From NCBI GenBank assembly GCA_030727685.1, contig JANRBC010000061.1, forward strand, positions 1-5,344: a DNA stretch of 5,344 nt, in the 5' to 3' direction. Of this stretch, positions 1 through 5,344 are shown piece by piece; position 1 is the stretch's first letter; each line of letters begins with the position of its first letter. The notes beneath the pieces are model-generated. The model had not been told where the DNA came from and made no database searches. It was given only the letters and a program-made list of their open reading frames with translations. The translations under genes and the position numbers were made by a program. This stretch comes from Ilumatobacteraceae bacterium. GTDB taxonomy: Bacteria; Actinomycetota; Acidimicrobiia; Acidimicrobiales; Ilumatobacteraceae.

Positions 1-5
1 ACGAC

Positions 6-485
6 ATGCGCCGTATCCAATTCACATCGCCAATCATGCGCGCCGTTGCGCCAGTAGTCGGGGGCATTCTCGGATTCGCTATTTTGTTTGGCGTTACATG
101 GATTTTTGCCAGCTTGGCCACCGATAATCGCGAACAAAACCCCGAGACGGTTGCAAAAACTTTCGAGATCGGACGCGTGGATGACATCGCACGATTGGTC
201 AACGAGGGTGGCCCAATTCTTTACCCCGATTTACGCGACTCAACTGGCAAGCGTTCTATTGTTATCGACCATACCGGCGACAACCCAGCCAAGGGATGGC
301 AGGTTTATTATGCCTACCCCGCCGACCGTGGCGAAGGATGCCTTGTCGAGCACATTGTCAACTCACGAGAGTTTAAAGATTGCGAGGGTCGCACACTTGG
401 TGTTGAGCAATTGCAACTTCCGCTTGATGTTCGACCGATTGTCGAAAATTTGCGCACGCTGCTAATTGATTTGCGTGCCGACTAA
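6..485 (+). CDS. Single-pass membrane protein of unknown function, possibly a degenerate Rieske-like domain
   Basis: I do not recognise a named family with certainty. The 159-residue product has a short basic N-terminus (Arg2, Arg3, Arg12), one hydrophobic helix at about residues 14-37, and then a polar domain of about 120 residues, so it is probably anchored in the cytoplasmic membrane with the C-terminal domain on one face. The domain holds a conserved-looking DHTGD motif (88-92), aromatic WQVYYAYPADR (98-108), and two cysteines (112 and 126) around a beta-rich segment ending in CEGRTLG. This spacing faintly resembles a Rieske fold, but the CxH and CxxH cluster ligands are absent, so an iron-sulfur cluster is unlikely. 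The ATG at 6 is chosen because it keeps the basic residues ahead of the helix; ATG at 36 is an alternative. Only five bases lie upstream, so the ribosome binding site is not visible and an earlier start outside the window is possible. It converges on pcrA with a 15-base gap. Confidence 0.75.
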   Translation: MRRIQFTSPIMRAVAPVVGGILGFAILFGVTWIFASLATDNREQNPETVAKTFEIGRVDDIARLVNEGGPILYPDLRDSTGKRSIVIDHTGDNPAKGWQVYYAYPADRGEGCLVEHIVNSREFKDCEGRTLGVEQLQLPLDVRPIVENLRTLLIDLRAD

Positions 486-513
486 AAATTATTTAGTTCG
501 TTAATTTATTTTT
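484..513. terminator. Weak bidirectional AT-rich hairpin between convergent genes
   Basis: Bases 484-496 can pair with 501-513 around a TTCG loop: 11 of 13 positions pair (one as G-T) with mismatches at 492/505 and 490/507. A T run continues to 515 on the + strand, and the A run at 484-488 gives U's to a - strand transcript. The site sits exactly where gene 1 and pcrA converge and overlaps both stop codons. The stem has no G-C pairs, so it would be much weaker than a classic intrinsic terminator; the pairing may be only a by-product of AT richness. Confidence 0.3.
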
Positions 514-2723
514 TTGAGTGGCGCCCACGCCAATGCCAAATGCTTTTTGCCATGGTTGACGAACTCGATTGTCGCTTCGACTGATTCACCAGACCCACGA
601 ATGTTAATAATCACGCCTTCTCCGAATGACGGATGTTCAACATCGTCGCCAACTTTCAAACCCGAGTTAGCACCAGTCAAATCGCCAACCGCATCGCCGT
701 CGCGTCGATACTTTGGCACCGTCGCCCGAGTCCACTCAATTTTTTTGCCAGTGTTTTGATCGGGCCGTGGACGATAACTGCCACGACCTTCATCAGCGCC
801 CGAATCTGTGCTTCCTTCGCGTTGCAACAATTCGCCGGGTATCTCATCCAAGAAACGTGATGGCGGGTTGTATTGAGTCGAGCCATATAGATTGCGACTC
901 CAGGCGTGCGTAAGAAACAATTTTTGCTTGGCTCGCGTGATGCCCACATATGCCAAGCGACGCTCTTCTTCGAGTTCGTTTTGGTCAACCAGTGCGCGAC
1001 TGTGTGGAAAAATGCCTTCTTCCATGCCAACGATGAAAACTGCCTCAAACTCAAGGCCCTTGGCTGAATGCAAAGTCATCAATGTGACATGGTTATCTGA
1101 ATCGAGTTGATCGGTGTCTGCAACTAGTGCGACTTGCTCTAAAAATTCATCGACTTGTGTGAACTCGCTCGCACTGCCGATTAGTTCAGCCAAGTTTTCA
1201 TATCGGCCATCTGATTCGACCGTGCCCTCGGCTTGCAGTTCGCTCAAATAACCACTGGCTTCAAGTGCGTGGCGCAACACCGGCCCTGGTCCTTGACCCA
1301 TTCGCGATTCAAGATCATCGATTAGCGCGACAAAACTGGCAATGCCTTTAGCGGCTGCAGCGCCGATGCCAGCATCTGCCGTACGGCGCAACGCGAGCGC
1401 AAACGCAATGTTTTCTTTAGTTGCATATGCGTCGAGGCGATCAACTGTCGTGTCACCAATGCCACGCTTAGGCACATTCAAAATTCGCTTCAAGCTGACT
1501 TCATCAAGTGGGTTCGCCGCGCAGCGAATGTATGCCAAAGCATCTTTGATTTCGCGCCGATCATAGAAACGAGTGCCGCCAATTACTTTGTAGGGCACGC
1601 CGGCCTGCATCAGGCTCTCTTCTAAAATTCGGCTCTGGGCATTGGTGCGATAGAAAACAGCCATCTCTCGCCACTCGTGCTCGTGACTCTTTTTCATTTT
1701 TGACAACTGCGAGATCACCCAATTTGCTTCGTGATATTCGTCGTCGGCATAAAACCGCACAACACGATCGCCCTTGCCCAGTTCTGTCCATAATTCTTTG
1801 GGCTTGCGCTCGGCATTGTTGGTTATCACTGCGTTAGCAGCATCTAAAATTGTTTGTGTGCTGCGATAGTTCTGCGCCAGCACAACAACCGTCACTTCAG
1901 GAAACGCCGTTTCAAACTGCAAAATGTTTCTGAAGTCGGCGCCGCGAAATCGGTATACAGACTGATCGGTGTCACCAACAACGCAGACATTGTGATGTGC
2001 GTCAGCCAACATCAACACAATTTCGTTTTGGGCAATGTTCGTGTCTTGATATTCGTCGATCAAAATGTGTTCGAAGCGTTGTTGAAATTGAGCCAAAACA
2101 TCTTTGTGCTCGCGAAATAGTTTTACGGTGTTGATCAGCAAATCGTCGAAATCCATCGCGCCAGCTCTCAATAGTCGCGATTGATATTCACGATAAATCT
2201 CTGCGTATTTGGTGTCGAACACATTGTCGGCGTTAAGCAACGCCTGGTCTGGCGAAATCAACTCGTTTTTCCACAAACTGATTCGAGCATGCACTCCGCG
2301 CGCCGGAAACCGCTTGGCATCTAATCCGCGATCACGAACGACATAGCCCACCAGGCGCTGTGCGTCTGATTGATCGTAAATCGAAAATGTCTTCGGGTAA
2401 CCAATCTGCTCGGCTTGCATCCGCAAAATTCGCACACATGCGGCGTGAAATGTGCTCACCCACATTCGCTCGGCAACTTTGCCGACAAGTGCTTCGACAC
2501 GCTCGCGCATTTCACCAGCCGCCTTGTTGGTGAAAGTAATCGCCAAAATTCGCATCGGGTGCGTGCCTTGATTAATAAGGTGAGCCACGCGATGAGTCAA
2601 AACTCGTGTCTTGCCCGAACCCGCACCAGCGACGACGAGCAACGGCCCGCTTGGGTGCAGCACTGCGTCTTGCTGGTCAGGGTTGAGCGACGCTATATCT
2701 AATGACTTTTGCTCTGACACCAC
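501..2723 (-). CDS. pcrA: ATP-dependent DNA helicase UvrD/PcrA (superfamily 1A)
   Basis: This is a 3'-5' single-strand DNA translocase and helicase that acts in nucleotide excision repair and at replication-transcription conflicts. All core motifs are intact over 740 residues, the usual PcrA length: Q motif LNPDQQ (13-18), Walker A AGAGSGKT (32-39), motif Ia TFTNKAAGEM (62-71), Walker B DEYQDTN (222-228), motif III GDTDQSVYRFRGAD (249-262, with Thr251 where Ala or Asp is usual), motif IV QNYRST (283-288), motif V TLHSAKGLEF (550-559) and motif VI EEERRLAYVGITRAK (585-599). A polar linker (about 630-685) leads to a C-terminal Tudor-like domain (about 689-738, KVGDDVEHPSFGEGVI), which in PcrA relatives contacts RNA polymerase. 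The start is one of two adjacent GTG codons (2723 or 2720); no ATG, GTG or TTG lies close downstream and no convincing Shine-Dalgarno is present, so leaderless translation is plausible. It is divergent from yaaA and convergent with gene 1. The helicase assignment is secure; the choice of PcrA over UvrD as a name is conventional. Confidence 0.97.
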   Translation of the reverse strand: MVSEQKSLDIASLNPDQQDAVLHPSGPLLVVAGAGSGKTRVLTHRVAHLINQGTHPMRILAITFTNKAAGEMRERVEALVGKVAERMWVSTFHAACVRILRMQAEQIGYPKTFSIYDQSDAQRLVGYVVRDRGLDAKRFPARGVHARISLWKNELISPDQALLNADNVFDTKYAEIYREYQSRLLRAGAMDFDDLLINTVKLFREHKDVLAQFQQRFEHILIDEYQDTNIAQNEIVLMLADAHHNVCVVGDTDQSVYRFRGADFRNILQFETAFPEVTVVVLAQNYRSTQTILDAANAVITNNAERKPKELWTELGKGDRVVRFYADDEYHEANWVISQLSKMKKSHEHEWREMAVFYRTNAQSRILEESLMQAGVPYKVIGGTRFYDRREIKDALAYIRCAANPLDEVSLKRILNVPKRGIGDTTVDRLDAYATKENIAFALALRRTADAGIGAAAAKGIASFVALIDDLESRMGQGPGPVLRHALEASGYLSELQAEGTVESDGRYENLAELIGSASEFTQVDEFLEQVALVADTDQLDSDNHVTLMTLHSAKGLEFEAVFIVGMEEGIFPHSRALVDQNELEEERRLAYVGITRAKQKLFLTHAWSRNLYGSTQYNPPSRFLDEIPGELLQREGSTDSGADEGRGSYRPRPDQNTGKKIEWTRATVPKYRRDGDAVGDLTGANSGLKVGDDVEHPSFGEGVIINIRGSGESVEATIEFVNHGKKHLALAWAPLKKIN

Positions 2724-2729
2724 CCCTGC

Positions 2730-2735
2730 AGACTA
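2730..2735 (-). promoter_or_regulatory. Candidate -10 box for leaderless pcrA transcript
   Basis: Read on the - strand this is TAGTCT, matching the actinobacterial TANNNT -10 pattern, and it lies six bases before the GTG at 2723. With normal spacing transcription would begin at or next to the start codon, which would explain the lack of a Shine-Dalgarno sequence. No good -35 hexamer is visible; the 2737-2763 dyad occupies that region. A six-base degenerate match is weak evidence by itself. Confidence 0.35.
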
Positions 2736-2736
2736 G

Positions 2737-2763
2737 GCGCACCGTATGCGACTATTACGGCGC
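2737..2763. repeat. Imperfect inverted repeat in the pcrA-yaaA divergent region
   Basis: CCGTA (2742-2746) and TACGG (2756-2760) are exact inverted repeats separated by nine bases; skipping two bases (2740-2741) extends the arms with GCG (2737-2739) against CGC (2761-2763). It lies just upstream of the candidate pcrA -10 box, where a transcription factor could bind. It does not match a LexA box that I recognise. It could also be chance. Confidence 0.35.
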
Positions 2764-2774
2764 GTCATCAGGCA

Positions 2775-2786
2775 GAATCATGATTC
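2775..2786. repeat. Perfect 12-base palindrome abutting the yaaA start codon
   Basis: GAATCATGATTC reads identically on both strands and ends at the base before the yaaA ATG. An overlapping odd dyad, CATGA-T-TCATG (2779-2789), runs into the start codon. It sits between a weak purine-rich AGGCAG (2770-2775) and the start. It could be an operator or a small structure over the initiation site, but about one such 12-base palindrome is expected by chance in a window this long. Confidence 0.4.
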
Positions 2787-3524
2787 ATGGCTGCAGAGAA
2801 AAAACTAATTATTTTGCTTCCGCCGTCTGAAGGCAAGGCTGAGTCTGGCAAAACTGGCACGAAGTTCGCAGAATCGAGTGGCACTTTCGGCAAGTCACTT
2901 GGCAAACAACGCGCAAGTGTTATTGCGGCGTTAAAACAAGCACGAGGCGGGTCTCCAAAACTTCTTGGTGTTTCGGGCGCACATCTCGCGCGAGCACAAC
3001 AAGCAAACATCACTGTGCGTGGCGCCAAAACTTTGCCTGCATCGCAACGTTACACAGGCGTCGTTTGGGATCATCTTGATCTCGGTTCGCTGCCTCTCGC
3101 GCTGCAAAAAATTGCTGCCAAAAATATCGTCATCGTTTCTGGTTTGCTTGGCCTAGTTGCAGCCGGCGACCCAACACCCGACTACCGCCTAAAAATCGGC
3201 GCAAGTCTTGCGCCAATGGGCAAACTTTCTTCGTGGTGGCGCGGCGAACTTTCGAGTGCGCTCAATAAATATTGTGCGGGTGCAGTCGTCATTAGTTTGC
3301 TACCCCAAGAGCACTCAGCGGCATTCGTTGCTGACAGCGAGTTGATTAAAAGTTATTTACACGTTGACTTAGCAACAAAATCTGGCAAGGCGGGCGGTCA
3401 TGACGCAAAAGCAGCCAAGGGACGCCTCGCCAGACACTTGTTACTTAACCGAAATGACCCGGTAAAGGCGCTCAAGTCGTTCAAAGACCCGCAATTTAAA
3501 GTGCGAGTCTTAGAGCAATTTTGA
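2787..3524 (+). CDS. yaaA: YaaA family (UPF0246) peroxide stress resistance protein
   Basis: In Escherichia coli YaaA limits intracellular iron and so protects DNA and proteins during hydrogen peroxide stress; the fold binds DNA, and the exact biochemistry is incompletely known. The 245-residue product matches the family in length (about 250) and in landmarks: LLPPSEGK (10-17, the counterpart of SPAKTL in the E. coli protein), YTGVVWDHLD (89-98), IVSGLLGLV (116-124), the signature PDYRLKIG (131-138), WWRGELSSALN (150-160), SLLPQEH (170-176, where E. coli has NLASDEY) and the basic C-terminal AKAAKGRLARHLL (207-219). The PPSEGK and GGHDAKAAKG wording is the actinobacterial flavour of the family. 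There is no signal peptide or membrane helix, so it should be cytoplasmic. The ATG at 2787 is preceded by a weak AGGCAG at 2770-2775, 11 bases off, and gives the canonical family N-terminus. It is divergent from pcrA and overlaps the hydrolase gene tail-to-tail by 15 bases. Confidence 0.92.
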   Translation: MAAEKKLIILLPPSEGKAESGKTGTKFAESSGTFGKSLGKQRASVIAALKQARGGSPKLLGVSGAHLARAQQANITVRGAKTLPASQRYTGVVWDHLDLGSLPLALQKIAAKNIVIVSGLLGLVAAGDPTPDYRLKIGASLAPMGKLSSWWRGELSSALNKYCAGAVVISLLPQEHSAAFVADSELIKSYLHVDLATKSGKAGGHDAKAAKGRLARHLLLNRNDPVKALKSFKDPQFKVRVLEQF

Positions 3525-4238
3525 CTTCAAAAACTCAAGCACGCGTTGAACACCTAGTTCTTGGCGTTGTTCGGTCAATACCGAGTGATCTGACTTTGCA
3601 GTCGATTCAAACTCAACTGCAATAAACGAATCACCAAGCAATTTGTGTAGTTCGGCGAATCGTGTGCCGACAAGTCGATCACCTGAATAACGCAAACCCA
3701 AAACCTGACAACCAGCTTCTGCTCGTTGCGTTATTCGGTGCGTATCTTGCTCAGACAAGTTGAGATCTGCCGAGCGTTTTGCGCCTAACGCAAACGGCAA
3801 ACTCGGTTGCGATAAAACTGGCGCCAACATTATGTCGTCGACCATCATGCCGAGGGCAAAACCGCCGCTAAAACACATGCCGACTGCCCCAACACCTTTG
3901 CCGCCAACTTCAGCGTGCAAATATTTTGCAAGTTCGCGTAGCCACGAAATAATCGGCGACGTCTTGTTCAGCGCCATCGTTGTGAACTCGCGCGAAATGC
4001 ATACTTTTGCCGCAGAGCTCGCCATATATCTGCCGCTCGGTGGTTCACCGAAGTTGCCAACTAACAGTGGCATGACCACAGTGAAACCCGCAGCGACAAC
4101 TTCGTTTGCAAATTTTTCGACTGCCGGTGTGATGCCAGGTATCTCGTGAACGATAATTACTACTGGTCCAGATCCTTTGCGAAAAGTTTCGTGGGTTACA
4201 CCACCACTTGAAAACTTCGACTGCGACCAATTATTCAC
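3510..4238 (-). CDS. Dienelactone hydrolase family protein (alpha/beta hydrolase)
   Basis: The 242-residue product has the size and order of landmarks of the dienelactone hydrolase family, cytosolic alpha/beta hydrolases with a cysteine nucleophile: strand plus IVHEIPGI (29-36, Glu32 at the position of the family's active-site glutamate), the nucleophile elbow GMCFSGG (120-126, Cys122), acid residue in YSGDRLV (184-190, Asp187) and catalytic histidine in KSDHSVLT (215-222, His218). The full Cys-Asp-His triad is therefore present and the enzyme is probably active. The segment at 79-104 (CISREFT, then SPIISWLREL) differs from the classic chlorocatechol-pathway enzyme, and no chlorocatechol genes are nearby, so the substrate is unknown; an ester, lactone or thioester is likely. 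Translation starts at GTG 4238: an in-frame stop lies eight codons upstream with no better start between. It follows the NlpC/P60 gene on the same strand after 34 bases, so co-transcription is possible, and its 3' end overlaps yaaA. Confidence 0.9.
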   Translation of the reverse strand: MNNWSQSKFSSGGVTHETFRKGSGPVVIIVHEIPGITPAVEKFANEVVAAGFTVVMPLLVGNFGEPPSGRYMASSAAKVCISREFTTMALNKTSPIISWLRELAKYLHAEVGGKGVGAVGMCFSGGFALGMMVDDIMLAPVLSQPSLPFALGAKRSADLNLSEQDTHRITQRAEAGCQVLGLRYSGDRLVGTRFAELHKLLGDSFIAVEFESTAKSDHSVLTEQRQELGVQRVLEFLKSKLL

Positions 4239-4245
4239 TGCAACA

Positions 4246-4251
4246 AACTTA
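4246..4251 (-). promoter_or_regulatory. Candidate -10 box just upstream of the hydrolase gene
   Basis: On the - strand this reads TAAGTT, fitting the TANNNT actinobacterial -10 pattern, with seven bases between it and the GTG at 4238. That spacing suits a leaderless transcript, and no well-placed Shine-Dalgarno is seen (the only G-rich patch is about 16 bases from the start). It would give the hydrolase its own promoter inside the short gap after the NlpC/P60 gene. The motif is short, so the call is tentative. Confidence 0.28.
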
Positions 4252-4272
4252 CACCCAACTCACGCACAGAAA

Positions 4273-5344
4273 TTATTTAGGTCGACCTACACCAGTTACT
4301 TTCGACCAACTGACGGCGTAAACCTTGACGACGTCGCCAGTGCGTGGCGCCGCGATCATCTGCCCGTTTCCGAGGTACATGCCGACGTGTCCAACCGGGT
4401 TTCGAGTGAAGATCAAGTCACCAGGCTGCGCTGCCCCAGTCGGAATTCTCGTCAGTGCCCCGTACTGCGATCGCGACGACCTCGGAATACTCACGCCGGC
4501 CTTTGCCCAGGCATACACCATTAATCCAGAACAGTCGAATGCCACTCCAGGCGAAAGCGCACCGAATTTATAGGTGACGCCGATTTGCGAAAGCGCTGCT
4601 TTGACTGCAACTCCTGCTGTTGTTGATGGCGCCGGAATATTCGAGTACTTAGTTTTCGTAAACTCTTTTGCTTGCCGAGTTGCGTCTTCAAGTGCTGCTT
4701 TGGCACGACGACTTTGCTCGTTGCGCAACAAGTCGCCAAGATCACGTAAAGCCTTGGCTTGTCTTTCTATGTAAACATTTGCACTGGCTTGGGCAGCTGC
4801 GAGTCGCTTCTTTGCGTAGTCGGCAATGCCACCTTTACGAGTGCGCTGAGATTCAAGTTGTTTGCGTTCACGCGCAATGTCGTCGATGATGCCTTGCAAT
4901 TCGTCAAGGCCGCTTACTCCGGTATTAAGAGCAACCGATGTCAAATACGATCGACGCACTGCATCAGACAGAGTGCCTGTCGAACTCAAAATGCTGGCCA
5001 AACTGCTTGAAACTGATTTACCGACGAAAGTTTTCAAAGCGACGTTTTGTAATTGTGCTTGCATTGCGACAAGTTCGATCCCTTTGGCTTTGATTCGCAC
5101 CTCGGTTGCGGCGATTTCTTTGTCAAGTTCAATGCCGTCGTTCAGCGCTTCGGCGTAGTCTTCGGCCAATTGGTCCATCTGCTCTTCGAGACGGTCTAAC
5201 TCATCGAGAATCGCCTCAACCTCGCGCTGTTTTTGGTCAGAGGTCTGCACCCAACCCCCCGCGCCAACCCCAGCCACGCCCGCGCCACTTGCAGTTGCGC
5301 CAGCCGTCGCATGTTGTATGCGAGGTTCTTCATTCCGATCTTGG
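4273..5344 (-). CDS. Coiled-coil NlpC/P60 peptidoglycan endopeptidase, 5' end beyond the window
   Basis: Members of this family are exported and cut stem peptides of peptidoglycan, usually the D-Glu to meso-diaminopimelate bond, during growth and cell separation (RipA-like proteins in actinobacteria). Numbering from an internal GTG at 5277, residues 11-82 and 124-210 are charged, heptad-like coiled coils; a short Pro/Thr linker (214-221) leads to the NlpC/P60 domain at 222-334. Cys249 in FDCSGL and His297 in GHVGMYLG are the expected nucleophile and base; the third position, 12 residues after the histidine, is Ala309 (MIAAPRTG). The other family landmarks IPRSSRSQY (264-272) and QPGDLIF (284-290) are intact. 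The frame stays open from 5277 to the right edge (22 more codons, rich in Ala, Gly and Thr), with no signal peptide in view, so the real start and export signal should lie beyond 5344. Product length is at least 356 residues. The hydrolase gene follows 34 bases downstream. Confidence 0.92.
   Translation of the reverse strand, partial: QDRNEEPRIQHATAGATASGAGVAGVGAGGWVQTSDQKQREVEAILDELDRLEEQMDQLAEDYAEALNDGIELDKEIAATEVRIKAKGIELVAMQAQLQNVALKTFVGKSVSSSLASILSSTGTLSDAVRRSYLTSVALNTGVSGLDELQGIIDDIARERKQLESQRTRKGGIADYAKKRLAAAQASANVYIERQAKALRDLGDLLRNEQSRRAKAALEDATRQAKEFTKTKYSNIPAPSTTAGVAVKAALSQIGVTYKFGALSPGVAFDCSGLMVYAWAKAGVSIPRSSRSQYGALTRIPTGAAQPGDLIFTRNPVGHVGMYLGNGQMIAAPRTGDVVKVYAVSWSKVTGVGRPK

Noticed and set aside
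88..465. A 125-codon + strand frame overlapping gene 1
   Set aside because: Gene 1 in the other frame has a proper membrane helix and a coherent downstream domain; this frame has neither.
677..1054. A 125-codon open frame on the - strand inside pcrA
   Set aside because: It is an alternative frame under the conserved 3' half of pcrA (motifs V and VI), and its translation has no coherent domain or hydrophobic pattern.
2724..2786. A classic sigma-70 promoter with -35 and -10 for yaaA, or a LexA box for pcrA
   Set aside because: The best -10 candidate on the + strand (TATTAC at 2753) has no acceptable -35 partner, and no sequence fits the actinobacterial LexA consensus that I know.
3760..4149. 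A 129-codon open frame on the + strand
   Set aside because: It lies wholly antisense to the hydrolase gene, which has an intact Cys-Asp-His triad. Its translation shows no recognisable motif, so it is a shadow frame.
5245..5333. An ATG at 5333 (- strand) in another frame, encoding a basic then semi-hydrophobic start that could pass for a signal peptide of the NlpC/P60 gene
   Set aside because: It is out of frame with the coiled-coil/NlpC domain and would need a frameshift; the correct frame is itself open to the window edge, so no frameshift is required.
1..5344. Mobile elements, CRISPR repeats, tRNA or rRNA genes, toxin-antitoxin or defence cassettes
   Set aside because: Nearly every base is covered by five recognisable or coherent genes. 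I saw no transposase, no direct repeat series, no tRNA-like cloverleaf and no paired small genes in the gaps, none of which exceeds 63 bases.

Overview
The window looks like ordinary, tightly packed chromosome from a free-living actinobacterium. Spot counts put G+C near one half. That composition, the short intergenic gaps, the GTG starts, the actinobacterial style of the PcrA helicase, YaaA and NlpC/P60 proteins, and two possible leaderless starts would fit an aquatic member of the Actinomycetota, perhaps Acidimicrobiia. This placement is inference from protein style; there is no rRNA or other marker gene here.

Layout, left to right. (1) A 159-residue single-pass membrane protein on the + strand (6-485) of unknown function, with a C-terminal segment that faintly recalls a Rieske fold without its ligands. 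(2) A complete UvrD/PcrA superfamily 1A DNA helicase on the - strand (501-2723), converging on gene 1 across a 15-base AT-rich gap that can form a weak hairpin. (3) A 63-base divergent intergenic region (2724-2786) with two dyad symmetries and a possible leaderless promoter for pcrA. (4) A YaaA/UPF0246 family protein on the + strand (2787-3524). (5) A dienelactone-hydrolase family enzyme on the - strand (3510-4238), whose 3' end overlaps that of yaaA by 15 bases. (6) A secreted-type coiled-coil plus NlpC/P60 cell-wall peptidase on the - strand (4273 to the right edge), whose reading frame stays open past the window, so its true start and any signal peptide lie outside.

Functionally this is a housekeeping neighbourhood: DNA repair and replication-conflict resolution (PcrA), oxidative-stress/iron protection (YaaA), a small alpha/beta hydrolase, and peptidoglycan remodelling (NlpC/P60). 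The NlpC/P60 and hydrolase genes share a strand with a 34-base gap and may be co-transcribed, but no pathway visibly links them. All genes are intact inside the window. I see no mobile element, CRISPR array, tRNA, rRNA or defence-type cassette. I did not find an undescribed system; the points most worth a second look are the alanine at the usual third catalytic position of the NlpC/P60 domain and the dyads in the pcrA-yaaA divergent region. No gene-free stretch exceeds 63 bases.
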